Source: Hydromonas sp.
GTDB lineage: Bacteria > Pseudomonadota > Gammaproteobacteria > Burkholderiales > Burkholderiaceae
DNA: 64,000 nucleotides
Direction of reading: 5' to 3'
NCBI GenBank assembly: GCA_017495165.1
Contig: JAFEII010000003.1
Coordinates: 1-64,000, forward strand
Each line of letters starts with the position of its first letter. The first letter of the stretch is position 1. The translations under genes were made by a program, and so were the position numbers. Of this stretch, positions 34,247-43,848 are shown piece after piece. The notes beneath the pieces were generated by a model that did no database searches, was not told the origin of the DNA, and was given only the letters and a program-made list of their open reading frames with translations.

Positions 34247-35377
34247 ATGCACTTAATCCCCCCAACCAACATCGCCGCGTATTTCATCGCATCCATCGCA
34301 TTTCTTGTGCTTGCTGGCGCACTGATTAAAACCAACCGCTTTTACCAGCGCCCAAACACGCAAGCGGTGAATCAATATTTAGGCATCAATGGCCTGCGCG
34401 GATTTTTGGCATTGGGCGTGTTTTTTCACCACGCAACCATCAATTTTTTCTACCAAACCTCAGGCGTATGGCAAGTGCCACCCTCACGGCTTTACACCAT
34501 GCTTGGCCAAGTCGGCGTGGCATTTTTCTTCATCATTACCGGTTTTTTATTTTGGAGAAAAGTCCTTGTCAGCCAAGGCAAAGTTGACTGGAAACAACTT
34601 TATCTCTCAAGAATCAAACGAATTTACCCTATGTATTTGTTTTCGGTGGCGATCATTATTTGCTTCATTATTTATCGCGCACAAAAAAACAACATTAATT
34701 TACTTTCAACCTCTGAAAGCTTTATTCACACGGGCCGAGAATGGCTTAAATACCTAACGTTCGGTACGCCAGATATTGCCACTAAAGATTTATTCGCCAT
34801 AAATGCTGGCGTTTTTTGGACACTAATTTGGGAATGGAAATTTTACATAGCGCTTCCCTTTTTAACCATATTCATCAACCAACCCAGAAAATTACTCGCG
34901 GCAGCCATTATTTTTTGTTACACCTCAAACGAAAAATTTTTATGGTTTTTCTTAGCGGGCATGATTGCCGCAGAACTTGAATGCAAGCCAAGCTACCGCC
35001 AATGGCTCAAAGCCAAAAATCAACACCATTTATTTGACTTGGGATTCATCGCGTTTATGAGCGCGCTGTTTGCTTTATTTGACAGCGCTTACGGCGCAAC
35101 GCAAGCATTGCTTGGCTTAATCGCGTTTGTGTGTTTGCTCAACGGCAATGGGCTTTGGGGATTGTTGCATTTAAAGACCTGCCAATTTTTGGGCGAAATC
35201 AGTTACAGCATTTACCTACTCCACGGCATTATGCTGAGTATTGGCATTCATTTTTTACCCAGCAATGCGTTTTATGAGCAGTTTTATTGGCCGATTACCG
35301 CCAGCATTGGCGCACTCACCATTTTTGCATCCAGCCTCACGCATCAATGGATAGAATATCGCTTTTACAAAAAATAG
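34247..35377 (+). CDS. Acyltransferase 3 (OafA/YrhL-like) membrane protein
   Basis: A 376-residue integral membrane O-acyltransferase. After a first helix (about 10-25) it has the family's GINGLRGFLALGVFFHHATI motif with the catalytic histidine pair (FFHH; the second typical of RxxA...H). About ten helices follow, including VGVAFFFIITGFLFWRK, FWTLIWEWKFYIALPF, and FLGEISYSIYLLHGIML, with the conserved S-Y-x-I-Y-L-L-H. These enzymes add acetyl or other acyl groups to cell-surface sugars; the substrate is unknown. ATG at 34247 has GGAG 5 bases upstream; GTG at 34241 is less likely. It follows ruvA at 40 bases without clear relation. Confidence 0.88.
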   Translation: MHLIPPTNIAAYFIASIAFLVLAGALIKTNRFYQRPNTQAVNQYLGINGLRGFLALGVFFHHATINFFYQTSGVWQVPPSRLYTMLGQVGVAFFFIITGFLFWRKVLVSQGKVDWKQLYLSRIKRIYPMYLFSVAIIICFIIYRAQKNNINLLSTSESFIHTGREWLKYLTFGTPDIATKDLFAINAGVFWTLIWEWKFYIALPFLTIFINQPRKLLAAAIIFCYTSNEKFLWFFLAGMIAAELECKPSYRQWLKAKNQHHLFDLGFIAFMSALFALFDSAYGATQALLGLIAFVCLLNGNGLWGLLHLKTCQFLGEISYSIYLLHGIMLSIGIHFLPSNAFYEQFYWPITASIGALTIFASSLTHQWIEYRFYKK

Positions 35378-35465
35378 CGCACTCAAAAAACCAAGAAAAC
35401 AATGAGAGAAATAAAGCGGCCATTGATTGAACCTTGCCGAAAAACCCGAGAAAATGCATCAGTTT

Positions 35466-35485
35466 GGCGGGCATAAATGCCCGCC
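35466..35485. repeat. Small palindrome GGCGGGCAT-AA-ATGCCCGCC
   Basis: Perfect 9-base inverted repeat followed by CTACA, between the convergent acyltransferase and DUF1294 genes. The GGGC...GCCCTAC style matches other dispersed palindromes in the window. It may also serve as a terminator, but no T-run is present. Confidence 0.5.
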
Positions 35486-35533
35486 CTACACATGCCCGCA
35501 CTCAGCTTAAACAAAAAGGAAACCTCTAAAATT

Positions 35534-35818
35534 TCAAAGCGCCGCAATCACCACAATCGCCACCAAAGCCGTACAATTGACCACAACCATCAACCAAAAC
35601 GCCCATTGAAATGAGCGTTTTTTGGTTTTGTGGCGCAGCCATTTTTGCGCCAACCAGCCACCTGGCCAGCCGCAAAAAAGCGCCATGAGTTGCAATGTGC
35701 GTTCAGAAATACGCCAGCCGTTTTGTTTGGCAGCCGATTTGTCCATCGCATACGCAATAAAAGTCACCACGCTGGCCAGCGCATAAACCATACAAACCAA
35801 AGAAAAATTTAACCTCAT
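35534..35818 (-). CDS. DUF1294 small membrane protein
   Basis: A 94-residue membrane protein of the DUF1294 family. The N-terminal helix ends in FIAYAMDKSAAKQNGWRISERTLQLMALFCGWPGGWLAQKWLRHKTKK (residues about 20-66; conserved Y-x-x-D-K-x-A-A and R-x-x-E-x-x-L...G-x-P-G motifs), then a second helix (FQWAFWLMVVVNCTALVAIVVI). Larger relatives have a cold-shock domain fused in front, which is lacking here. Function is unknown. The start codon overlaps the stop of the CysB-like gene (ATGA), so it is translationally coupled to it. Confidence 0.88.
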   Translation of the reverse strand: MRLNFSLVCMVYALASVVTFIAYAMDKSAAKQNGWRISERTLQLMALFCGWPGGWLAQKWLRHKTKKRSFQWAFWLMVVVNCTALVAIVVIAAL

Positions 35819-36720
35819 TGAGCGCCTGACGATGCTCTGGGCGCGGACAAAAGCGCCATAAACGCACGCTCATAGTCGCGCACAAATCGGTCGGTTTTAA
35901 TGGCCGCAAAGGTGGTGTTCCAGCCAAACAAATCACCCGCATCCAGCGCAAGCAGCGCGCCGTTTGGGTCGAGCGCATCCAGCGCCATGCCCGCCATAAT
36001 GCCCACGCCCAAACCAAGCTCAACGTAGGTGCGAATCACATCCGCGTCAATCGCTTCTAAAACAATATCGGCCTTGAGATGCGCGTTTTTAAACGCCGCG
36101 TCGATTTTAGCGCGCCCCGCAAATGCGGCCTCATACGTAATCAATGGATAAGCGCTTAGGTGTTCCAGCGTGAGCGACTGGCTGGCCAGCGGGTGGTTTT
36201 TTGGCAGTAAAATTTTGTGCTGCCAGTCATAACATGGGCTGGCGCTCAAGCCTTGGGTATGCGCAATGGACTCTGTGGCCACCGCAATATCGGCAACGCC
36301 GCCGAGCACCATTTGTGCAATTTGGGCGGGCGCGCCTTGTAATAATGACAAACGCACGTCAGGAAACGCCACGCGAAACTGCGCAATCACAGCAGGCAGC
36401 GCATAGCGCGCTTGCGTGTGCGTGGTGGCAATGGTTAATCGGCCTTGCTGGGGGTTTTTGCATTCGCTCGCCACATCGCGCAGGCTGCGCATATTGTGCA
36501 ACACGATTTGTATGTGGGGCAATAAAATCAAGCCTTCGGGGCTTAAGCCTTTGAGTCGTTTGCCGTGCCGAATAAAAAGCTCAAACCCAAGCTCGGCCTC
36601 AAAATCAATGATGATTTTAGACACGCTGGGCTGCGAGGTAAATAATTTTTGCGCCGCTTGGGTGAGGTTAAAGCCTTGCGCAACAATCTCAGTCACACAG
36701 CGCAGCTGTTGCAGATTCAT
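35815..36720 (-). CDS. CysB family LysR-type regulator
   Basis: A 301-residue LysR-type regulator of the CysB/Cbl group. The helix-turn-helix (residues about 1-60) reads MNLQQLRCVTEIVAQGFNLTQAAQKLFTSQPSVSKIIIDFEAELG in which the NLTxAAxxLxTSQPxVSK pattern is the CysB hallmark; the FxRHGKRLKGLxPEG stretch follows. The effector domain has TTHTQARYALP (matching the sulfate/acetylserine-binding T-T-H-T-Q-A-R-Y of CysB). By family knowledge it activates sulfur-assimilation genes such as cysN at the start of this window; that link is inferred. It is 4 bases from lptG on the same strand and coupled to DUF1294. The start at 36720 matches the family. Confidence 0.9.
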   Translation of the reverse strand: MNLQQLRCVTEIVAQGFNLTQAAQKLFTSQPSVSKIIIDFEAELGFELFIRHGKRLKGLSPEGLILLPHIQIVLHNMRSLRDVASECKNPQQGRLTIATTHTQARYALPAVIAQFRVAFPDVRLSLLQGAPAQIAQMVLGGVADIAVATESIAHTQGLSASPCYDWQHKILLPKNHPLASQSLTLEHLSAYPLITYEAAFAGRAKIDAAFKNAHLKADIVLEAIDADVIRTYVELGLGVGIMAGMALDALDPNGALLALDAGDLFGWNTTFAAIKTDRFVRDYERAFMALLSAPRASSGAQ

Positions 36721-36724
36721 GCGT

Positions 36725-37834
36725 TTACACCTTAACCACGCGGTAAATCCACACCAGCGCAATCACCAAAAACAACGCGCTGGGCGCAGCCGCCAAAACA
36801 ATCGGCGACCAAGCCACAAAGCTGCCTAAGTACTGCGCCATTGCGGTTAAAACAAAAAACGAGAGGCCAATTAAAATCCCAGCAAACACCCGAATCCCAA
36901 CCCCGCCTTTGCGGGTTTGCATATATGCAAACGGCAACGACAGCAACATCATGACCAAAATCCCCAATGGGTAAATCACTTTTTGCCAATACGCCACTTC
37001 AAACTTGCGCGCACTTTGACCTGTATCACTCAACGCGTTAATCCGTTCTTGCAGCTGATGTAAGGTTAAATTGACGCGACTTTGATCATAGTTTCGAAAC
37101 ACCGTGAGGGTGTTTTCGGCCAAATCAACCGTCAATTCAGGCAATTCGGTTTGCGTGCTGCGCGTCACCGCGCCGCTGGCATCAGATTTGACTTTGACCA
37201 CCCGCACATCGTGTAGTTGCCACGTACCAACCTTGGCTTGCTGCGTCCCGCTCTTGGCCTGCACCATGGTTTGCAGCACAAAATCAGGCGAAAACTCATA
37301 CAAATTGATGAGTTTGAGCGTGCTGCCGCTTTCAAGACTTTTGACATTAATCATACGGATTTTGCCATCCGCTAGATTTTGCTTGCTCCAATAGCCACCG
37401 CCTTCAAAAAACTCTTTTTTGTGCAGCGCTTTGTCTGAAATTTCTTTCCCCAGTCGCTCAGCCCTAGCAAGCCCCATTTCGCCGACCAACCACAAAATAC
37501 AGGTCAACAAAAACCCCAGTCCCAACATCAAACGCATCAAACGCATCAAACTCAAACCCGACACACGCCACACCACGAGTTCAGAGCGTGAGGCGATACT
37601 CGACAAAGCCAACACACTGCCAATCAATGTGCAAATCGGCAATAACTGATACGCATAATCAGGAATTTTGAGCGCAACCACTTGAAACATCGTGCGATAC
37701 GTAAAATCAAAATCGCCCACTTTGTTCACCAAACCAAATGCATCAATCGTGGCAAACAGCAGCAAAAACCCCGCCATAACGCCAAAAATAGCGGCCAGTA
37801 ATTCTTTGTAAAAAACGCGTGTTATCAAACTCAT
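36725..37834 (-). CDS. lptG: LPS export ABC transporter permease LptG
   Basis: LptG is one of two permeases of the LptB2FG complex that extracts lipopolysaccharide from the inner membrane. The 369 residues have six helices in the LptF/G pattern: three N-terminal helices, a periplasmic beta-jellyroll domain (about 130-265, containing YWSKQNLADGKIRMINVKSLESG) and three C-terminal helices, with QVVALKIPDYAYQLLPICTLIG as a coupling segment. lptF is directly upstream with an 18-base gap. The start is ambiguous: TTG-ATG-ATG at 37840, 37837 and 37834; I chose 37834 because it gives the best spacing from AGGGA. Confidence 0.94.
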   Translation of the reverse strand: MSLITRVFYKELLAAIFGVMAGFLLLFATIDAFGLVNKVGDFDFTYRTMFQVVALKIPDYAYQLLPICTLIGSVLALSSIASRSELVVWRVSGLSLMRLMRLMLGLGFLLTCILWLVGEMGLARAERLGKEISDKALHKKEFFEGGGYWSKQNLADGKIRMINVKSLESGSTLKLINLYEFSPDFVLQTMVQAKSGTQQAKVGTWQLHDVRVVKVKSDASGAVTRSTQTELPELTVDLAENTLTVFRNYDQSRVNLTLHQLQERINALSDTGQSARKFEVAYWQKVIYPLGILVMMLLSLPFAYMQTRKGGVGIRVFAGILIGLSFFVLTAMAQYLGSFVAWSPIVLAAAPSALFLVIALVWIYRVVKV

Positions 37835-37852
37835 CATCAATCCCTATAATCC

Positions 37853-38965
37853 TTAAGTCCGAGCGCGCCAACGCAACCAAGAAGCCCCAGACAAGCGCCA
37901 AGCGTACTGCCGATACGTCAGCGCAATCGCAGCCAACAACAAGGCACCACCATGAATCAACGCAAACGCCAAGTCAGAACTGATTTGACCAAAGCCCACA
38001 TAAGACTCAAACGCCTTGACCACATTGAGGTAAATAATAAAAGCGAGCACACAACCCAGCACGCCATAGGTTTTCACACCACGCGGCTTGACGTGCCCGA
38101 AGAACAAAGCCAACAGCGCCATGGGCAACAGCATAAATGCATCAGACACGCGGCGAAACAACTCGCCTTGCGACTCGCTATCCGCATCACCGTACAACTC
38201 CATGGTAGACCGCTGCGCCACAGGCGTTTTATCCAAATCAACGGTTCTCACCTTGGTAAACTCATCCAAAGACACCCCGTACTGGTGAAAAATCAGGCTC
38301 TGAAACAACTGTTCCTGCGGTTTATCATCATATTGGCGTCCATCTTTGAGCACCAAAAAACTACGCGCATCAAAACTTTTTTCAATCGCAGCCTGTTTGG
38401 CCACAATAATCGTGCTGCCCTTGCTGCCTTGTTGCACCACAAACACATCCTTAAAAACAGCCGAATCTTTAGACGGCGTCTCGCCAATATAAAAAACCCG
38501 CTGCCCATTATTGGCCGTGCGAAACGTGGCACTTTTAATCAGGCTCAATTCCTGCACGCCCGAATTGTCTTTAATCGACGCCATTTGGCGCGCCGACCAA
38601 GGGGTTAAAGCCATACTAAAAAACAGCACCAATAAAAAAATTGGCAAAACCATCATCGCAATCGGCTTAAGCAAACTCAAGCCATTTAAGCCAGAGGTTT
38701 GCCACACCGACATTTCGGAGTCACGATACAAACGCGACACAGTTAAAATAATGCTCAAAAAAACCGCAATCACCACAATCAACGCAAAATACTTCAACAC
38801 CGTCAGCAGCAATACTTGCAGCAAACCATCCAAAGCAATATTCCCCACGGCCGCATCTTTAAGCACGCGCACCAAAAAAAGCACGGTGGTAATCGTGAGC
38901 AAGGTAAACAAAATCACGGCAACCACCGTGATAAGTTCGCGCAAAATAGACCGCTGAAAAATCAT
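37853..38965 (-). CDS. lptF: LPS export ABC transporter permease LptF
   Basis: LptF is the second LptB2FG permease. The 370 residues show MIFQRSILRELITVVAVILFTLLTI at the N-terminus (first helix), SRLYRDSEMSVWQTSGLNGLSLLKP (the coupling region contacting the LptB ATPase), a central periplasmic domain with FYIGETPSKDSAVFKDVFVVQQ, and three C-terminal helices including VSDAFMLLPMALLALFFGHVKP. It diverges from pepA, the arrangement found in many proteobacteria. TTGAGGATTTTAA precedes the ATG. Confidence 0.95.
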   Translation of the reverse strand: MIFQRSILRELITVVAVILFTLLTITTVLFLVRVLKDAAVGNIALDGLLQVLLLTVLKYFALIVVIAVFLSIILTVSRLYRDSEMSVWQTSGLNGLSLLKPIAMMVLPIFLLVLFFSMALTPWSARQMASIKDNSGVQELSLIKSATFRTANNGQRVFYIGETPSKDSAVFKDVFVVQQGSKGSTIIVAKQAAIEKSFDARSFLVLKDGRQYDDKPQEQLFQSLIFHQYGVSLDEFTKVRTVDLDKTPVAQRSTMELYGDADSESQGELFRRVSDAFMLLPMALLALFFGHVKPRGVKTYGVLGCVLAFIIYLNVVKAFESYVGFGQISSDLAFALIHGGALLLAAIALTYRQYAWRLSGASWLRWRART

Positions 38966-39048
38966 TTAAAATCCTCAATTAACACCATGCGCCGCGTGTT
39001 TGTTTTATATAATAACCGCAATATTTTTTCATTTTACAGGAAACCACC

Positions 39049-40554
39049 ATGTCATTTCAGCTCAAATCTGGCGCACTTCCATCTGGCAGCGCCAAAAAAA
39101 TTGCCACCCATTTTATCATCGCCAGCCAAAATGATGCACAAGCTGCCCAAATTTGCCCTGCCACATTAAACGCATTGCCCGCAGCCATTGCCGCACAAAT
39201 CACCAGCGCCATTGCATCTGAGCGCTTTGGCGCAGCCTCTGGCCAACACTTAAGCCTCATTGATGACGCCAGCCACAGCCAATTCATCCTCATTGGTGCA
39301 GGCACACCAAAAGACGCGGCCTCATTTAGCAAAACCGCAGGCGCCGCCGTCAGCAAACATTGCAAAACCTACAAAATCAGCGCCGCCACCATTTGCCTAG
39401 ACAGCACCACAGGCACAGACACCAGCGCCATCAACCACATGGTTTTAGGCGCAGCGGACGCGAATTATACCTTTAATGCGCCCTATTCAATCGCTGGCAA
39501 AAAGAAAAACGCCAATCCAGACAAAACCCAGCTCACTTTATGGCTCACAAAATCAGCCAATGCCGAGCAAACCAGCGCGTTTAAAAACGCCTGCGCCATC
39601 GCAAAAGGCGTGGCGCTCACCAAACACTTGGGCGACTTGCCACCGAATTTTGCCACCCCAGAATTTTTGGGCGACGTTGCACAAGATTTGGCCAAACAAT
39701 ACGACTTCTCGGTTCAAGTATTAGAAAAAAAACAAATTGCCGCACTCAAAATGAACTCATTTTTGTCCGTCGCCAAAGGCTCAACCGTGCCGCCACGCTT
39801 TATCATTTTGGAATACAAAGGCGGCAACCCCAAAGACGCGCCCGTTGTATTGGTTGGTAAAGGCATCACATTTGACTCAGGCGGGATTTCACTCAAACCC
39901 GGCGCAGGCATGGACGAAATGAAATACGACATGTGCGGCGCCGCTTCATTATTGGGCACATTCAAATCAATTGGCGAAGCACGTCCAAAAATCAACGTGG
40001 TCGGCTTGATTGCCGCCTGCGAAAACATGCCCGCAGGCAACGCCTCCAAACCCGGCGACGTCGTCACCACCATGGCGGGTTTGACGATTGAAATTCTCAA
40101 CACCGACGCCGAAGGCCGCTTGGTTTTGTGTGACGCATTGACCTACGCCGAGCGCTACAAACCTGCGGCAGTGGTGAATATGGCGACACTTACAGGCGCA
40201 TGTGTGGTCGCACTTGGCCACCACCACAGCGGTTTATTTGCCAATAACGACGAATTGGCGGCGCAACTACAAGCAGCCGGTCAAAATCAATCCGACACCG
40301 CATGGCGCATGCCAATTGACGAGGCGTACCACGAACAGCTCAAATCAAACTTTGCGGACATGGCCAATATTGGCGGCATGCCCGCTGGCAGCGTCACCGC
40401 AGCCTGCTTTTTGTCGCGCTTTACCCAAAAATACCCGTGGGCGCATTTGGATATTGCAGGCACAGCGTGGAAAAGCGGCGCAAACAAAGGCGCAACGGGT
40501 CGCCCAGTTGCACTGCTCAGCCAATTTATCTTTAATCGCAGCAGCTCAAAATAA
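39049..40554 (+). CDS. pepA: Leucyl aminopeptidase (M17)
   Basis: PepA is a hexameric cytosolic aminopeptidase with two metal ions; in some bacteria it also binds DNA in site-specific recombination. The 501 residues are of normal length. The C-terminal catalytic domain contains [31 protein letters not shown] (metal-binding Lys and Asp) and the family signature [17 protein letters not shown]. The N-terminal domain (about 1-160) is the more variable part. AGGAAACCACC precedes the ATG. It is divergent from lptF by 83 bases and followed by holC, a conserved pair. Confidence 0.96.
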   Translation: MSFQLKSGALPSGSAKKIATHFIIASQNDAQAAQICPATLNALPAAIAAQITSAIASERFGAASGQHLSLIDDASHSQFILIGAGTPKDAASFSKTAGAAVSKHCKTYKISAATICLDSTTGTDTSAINHMVLGAADANYTFNAPYSIAGKKKNANPDKTQLTLWLTKSANAEQTSAFKNACAIAKGVALTKHLGDLPPNFATPEFLGDVAQDLAKQYDFSVQVLEKKQIAALKMNSFLSVAKGSTVPPRFIILEYKGGNPKDAPVVLVGKGITFDSGGISLKPGAGMDEMKYDMCGAASLLGTFKSIGEARPKINVVGLIAACENMPAGNASKPGDVVTTMAGLTIEILNTDAEGRLVLCDALTYAERYKPAAVVNMATLTGACVVALGHHHSGLFANNDELAAQLQAAGQNQSDTAWRMPIDEAYHEQLKSNFADMANIGGMPAGSVTAACFLSRFTQKYPWAHLDIAGTAWKSGANKGATGRPVALLSQFIFNRSSSK

Positions 40555-40573
40555 GCCAAGTACGCGCACATCA

Positions 40574-40606
40574 CCACCCCAAACGCCACAGATTGGGGTG
40601 GTTTTT
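40574..40606 (+). terminator. Rho-independent terminator of pepA
   Basis: Arms CCACCCCAA and TTGGGGTGG with a 10-base loop followed by TTTTT, about 20 bases after pepA. Confidence 0.85.
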
Positions 40607-40665
40607 TAAGCCCACAAAGCCACTGATGACTCAGAATGATTCAAAATAATTCAGAATGACCCCAA

Positions 40666-41088
40666 ATGACCAAAATTGACTTTTTCAGCAACGCCCCCAA
40701 TCGGCTTGAATACGTCACGCGCCTGCTCAAAAAAGTACTGGCTGCGCAGCAAAAAGCGGTGGTGTTCGCACCCGCCAACACCCTGAGCCAGATCAGCTAC
40801 GCACTTTGGCAACTCGACGGTTTTTACGCCCATGACGTGATTACCCCAAACGCGGCAGAGCCATTGGTCGCCCCGATTATTTTGACCAGCACCGCGCCAG
40901 CGCATTTACCGCATTATGAAGTTTTGATTAATTTATCCGATGAGCTGCCATCTTTTTTTGCCGCGTTTTTACGCTTAATCGAAGTCGTGCCAGCGCAAGA
41001 CGAGCCCAAACAAAAAGCACGCGAACGTTGGGCGCATTACAAATCACGCGGCTATCCGCTAACCCATTTTGACATTGCAAAAAAATGA
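40666..41088 (+). CDS. holC: DNA polymerase III chi subunit
   Basis: HolC (chi) bridges the clamp loader to single-strand binding protein. The 140 residues match the family length: MTKIDFFSNAPNRLEYVTRLLKKVLAAQQKAVVFA, LWQLDGFYAHDVITPN, and VLINLSDELPSFFAAFLRLIEVV. The C-terminal end has ARERWAHYKSRGYPLTHFDI, which includes the R-x-x-W-x-x-Y-K-x-x-G-Y motif. No clear ribosome site; the ATG lies within a run of CAGAATGA-like direct repeats (40628-40670). A terminator precedes it, so it may have its own promoter. Confidence 0.9.
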   Translation: MTKIDFFSNAPNRLEYVTRLLKKVLAAQQKAVVFAPANTLSQISYALWQLDGFYAHDVITPNAAEPLVAPIILTSTAPAHLPHYEVLINLSDELPSFFAAFLRLIEVVPAQDEPKQKARERWAHYKSRGYPLTHFDIAKK

Positions 41089-41130
41089 CCTGTCCCAACT
41101 TAGCCAGACAAATGGCTTTACAATACCGCC

Positions 41131-42060
41131 ATGAATGATTTTTTAACCACCTCCATCGCCGACATGCGCGCCCACCCAAGCGACATCCGCACCGTTGCGC
41201 TCGCAGGCCGCCTGATGCCCGACACCTCCGTTGAGCCGCTTTTGCAAGTGATTCAAACCGTTTTGGGCTTGGGCAAAGCGGTCATTATTGAAGAAAAAAC
41301 CGCGCAACACTTTAACCTCACCCAATATGCCAGCGTCGAGCTGCGCGACATCGGCATGGCCGCCGATGTCATGATTGCGGTGGGCGGCGACGGCACCATG
41401 CTTGGCGTGGCGCGCCGCGTCGCTCCCTATCAAATCCCACTGGTTGGAATTAACCAAGGTCATTTGGGTTTTATCACCGACATTGCTTTGCAAGACGCGC
41501 CATCGGCGCTGCGCGAGATTTTGCACGAACGTCAATTTGACGCCGAGTTTCGAGATTTACTGCACGGTGAAATCATCCGCAACGGCGAAGTGATTCACAG
41601 CGGCACAGCGCTCAACGACGTTGTGGTTGGTCGCAGCGGCCTTGAAGGCATGCTCGAGCTCAATGTCAACGTCGACGGCCAATTCATGTACAGCCAACGC
41701 GCCGACTCACTCATCATCGCCACACCAACTGGCTCAACCGCCTATTCGCTCGCCGCCAACGGCCCGATTTTGCACCCACAACTCGCAGGCATTACGCTTG
41801 CGCCCGTCGCACCCCAATCATTGTCCAATCGCCCCATCGTGCTGCCCAACAGCTGCGTGATTGACATCGAAATCGTTTCAGCCAAAAGCGCCGTCGTCCA
41901 TTTTGACGTACATTCATTTGCCCAAGCCCAAAGCGGCGACATTGTCCGCATTGTGCAAGCGCCCTACCAATCGATTTTTTGGCACCCAAAATCCTACAAT
42001 TATTTTGCCACCTTGCGCCAAAAGCTCAACTGGCAACTCAACCCCGCTCGTCCTCAATAA
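41131..42060 (+). CDS. nadK: NAD kinase
   Basis: NadK phosphorylates NAD to NADP using ATP or polyphosphate. The 309 residues contain the GGDGTMLGVARR motif (residues about 88-99, with the catalytic aspartate), GINQGHLGFITDI, and the NAD-binding GSTAYSLAANGPILHP segment. RecN follows 6 bases later; nadK-recN is a common proteobacterial pair. The N-terminal region (about 1-70) is typical. ATGAATGA at the start could provide a second initiation codon but the first matches the family. Confidence 0.96.
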   Translation: MNDFLTTSIADMRAHPSDIRTVALAGRLMPDTSVEPLLQVIQTVLGLGKAVIIEEKTAQHFNLTQYASVELRDIGMAADVMIAVGGDGTMLGVARRVAPYQIPLVGINQGHLGFITDIALQDAPSALREILHERQFDAEFRDLLHGEIIRNGEVIHSGTALNDVVVGRSGLEGMLELNVNVDGQFMYSQRADSLIIATPTGSTAYSLAANGPILHPQLAGITLAPVAPQSLSNRPIVLPNSCVIDIEIVSAKSAVVHFDVHSFAQAQSGDIVRIVQAPYQSIFWHPKSYNYFATLRQKLNWQLNPARPQ

Positions 42061-42066
42061 GAACCT

Positions 42067-43710
42067 ATGCTCAGCCGCTTATCCCTCAAAAATTTCGTCA
42101 TCGTCAAAAGTCTTGATTTAGACATCACCTCAGGTTTTACCGTCCTCACCGGCGAGACTGGCGCAGGCAAATCGATTTTGCTTGACGCACTGGGTTTAAT
42201 CTTGGGCGACCGCGCCGATGCAAGCGTGGTGGCGCAGGGCGCCGACAAAGCCGACATCAACGCCGAATTTGCCAGCACCCCAACCATAGATGCATGGCTG
42301 CACAACGCCGAACTTGCCAGCGACGACGACCACATCATGGTGCGCCGCGTGATTGATGCCCAAGGCAAAAGCCGCGCCTACATCAACGGCATTGGCGCAA
42401 GCGTCGCGCAGCTCAAAGAACTGGGCGAGCAGCTCGTCCACATTCACGGCCAACACGCGCATCAACAGCTCCTCAAATCATCCGCGCAGCGCGACCTAAT
42501 TGACCGCCACGCCCAACTGGGCGAGGCGCGCACACAGGTACAAACCGCGTATCAGCAATGGTTGAGCAGCAAAAATCTGCTTGATGCCGCACTCAATGAC
42601 GCGGCGCAGCTCAGCGAAAAACTCGACGCCATCAGCTGGCAACTCGAAGGTGTAAATCAGCTCGCCCCGCAGCAAGACGAATGGGCAAATCTATCCGCCG
42701 AACACGCACGTTTGGCGCACGCCGCCGCGCTCGTCCAAGGCACGGCCAGCGCCGCGCACGCCCTCAAAGAAGACGACCAATCCGTGATTGACGTGTTGGC
42801 AGAGCAAATCAGCGCCATCACCGCGCTGATTCCCCACGACCCACGCCTAAATGACGCACTTGAACTGCTTGACTCAGCCATGATTAACGTCCAAGAAGCC
42901 AGTCACTTTTTAAGCGCATACGCCCAACGCAGCGACCTGAGCGAATCCATGTTTGCCCAATTAGACCAACGCATGAGCGACTGGATGACGCAGGCTAGAA
43001 AACTGCGCGTTGCCCCAGAAGACTTAAACGCACGCTGGCAAGAACTGCAATCCGAACAAAACGCCTTGCAAGCAGGCCTTGATATTGAACAACTCAAAAC
43101 CACCGAAAAAGCATTGTTCGCCGCCTTTACAAAGCACGCCGCAGCCCTCACCGCAGCGCGCACCAAAGCCGCCGCCACATTATCCCAACAAGTCACCGCC
43201 AGCATGCAACTGCTCAACATGACGGGCGGCCAATTTGTCATTGCACTAAACCCCGCCGCGCCAAGCGCATCGGGCGTTGACGCGGTTGAGTTTTTGGTGG
43301 CAGGCCACGCAGGCGTCAAACCGCAAGCCTTAAGCAAAGTCGCCTCAGGCGGCGAACTGGCACGCATCAGCTTGGCGCTGTCGGTCATCACCAGCACCGC
43401 CAATCCTGTCCCCACCTTGATTTTTGACGAAGTTGACTCAGGCATCGGCGGCGCCGTCGCCCAAGTTGTGGGCGGCCTACTCGCCCAGTTGGGTCACACG
43501 CGCCAAGTTTTGTGCGTCACGCACTTACCGCAAGTGGCCGCGCAAGGGCAACATCACTGGCAAGTCAGCAAAAAAACGGTTGAGCAACAAACCCATTCCA
43601 CCATTCACATATTAGACACAGACCAGCGAATTGACGAAATCGCCCGCATGCTCGGCGGCGTGGATATAACCGACACCACCCGCGCCCATGCGCGTGAAAT
43701 GTTGGCTTAA
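42067..43710 (+). CDS. recN: DNA repair protein RecN
   Basis: RecN is an SMC-like ATPase that acts early in repair of double-strand breaks. The 547 residues show Walker A in TGETGAGKSILLDALGLILGDRAD (residues about 24-47), long central coiled-coil segments (about 150-370), the signature VASGGELARISLAL and Walker B LIFDEVDSGIGG, then the C-terminal ATPase end QVLCVTHLPQVAAQ. The start codon lies 6 bases after nadK. In E. coli it is LexA-controlled; no LexA box is evident before this gene, because it is inside an operon with nadK. Confidence 0.96.
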   Translation: MLSRLSLKNFVIVKSLDLDITSGFTVLTGETGAGKSILLDALGLILGDRADASVVAQGADKADINAEFASTPTIDAWLHNAELASDDDHIMVRRVIDAQGKSRAYINGIGASVAQLKELGEQLVHIHGQHAHQQLLKSSAQRDLIDRHAQLGEARTQVQTAYQQWLSSKNLLDAALNDAAQLSEKLDAISWQLEGVNQLAPQQDEWANLSAEHARLAHAAALVQGTASAAHALKEDDQSVIDVLAEQISAITALIPHDPRLNDALELLDSAMINVQEASHFLSAYAQRSDLSESMFAQLDQRMSDWMTQARKLRVAPEDLNARWQELQSEQNALQAGLDIEQLKTTEKALFAAFTKHAAALTAARTKAAATLSQQVTASMQLLNMTGGQFVIALNPAAPSASGVDAVEFLVAGHAGVKPQALSKVASGGELARISLALSVITSTANPVPTLIFDEVDSGIGGAVAQVVGGLLAQLGHTRQVLCVTHLPQVAAQGQHHWQVSKKTVEQQTHSTIHILDTDQRIDEIARMLGGVDITDTTRAHAREMLA

Positions 43711-43795
43711 GGTTCTGACTTTAAGTTTATTTGCGTTGCACTTTGGGGTTGAATCTGCGATTTTTTAAAAATTTAAATTGCAATGTGCAGGACGC

Positions 43796-43825
43796 AAAAA
43801 AGACGGCAATTAAAGCCGTCTTTTT
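43796..43825. terminator. Bidirectional terminator after recN
   Basis: Arms AAAAAGACGGC and GCCGTCTTTTT around an 8-base loop, between recN and the convergent membrane-protein gene. Confidence 0.85.
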
Positions 43826-43848
43826 CATGCCAACTCAAACCAGATTCA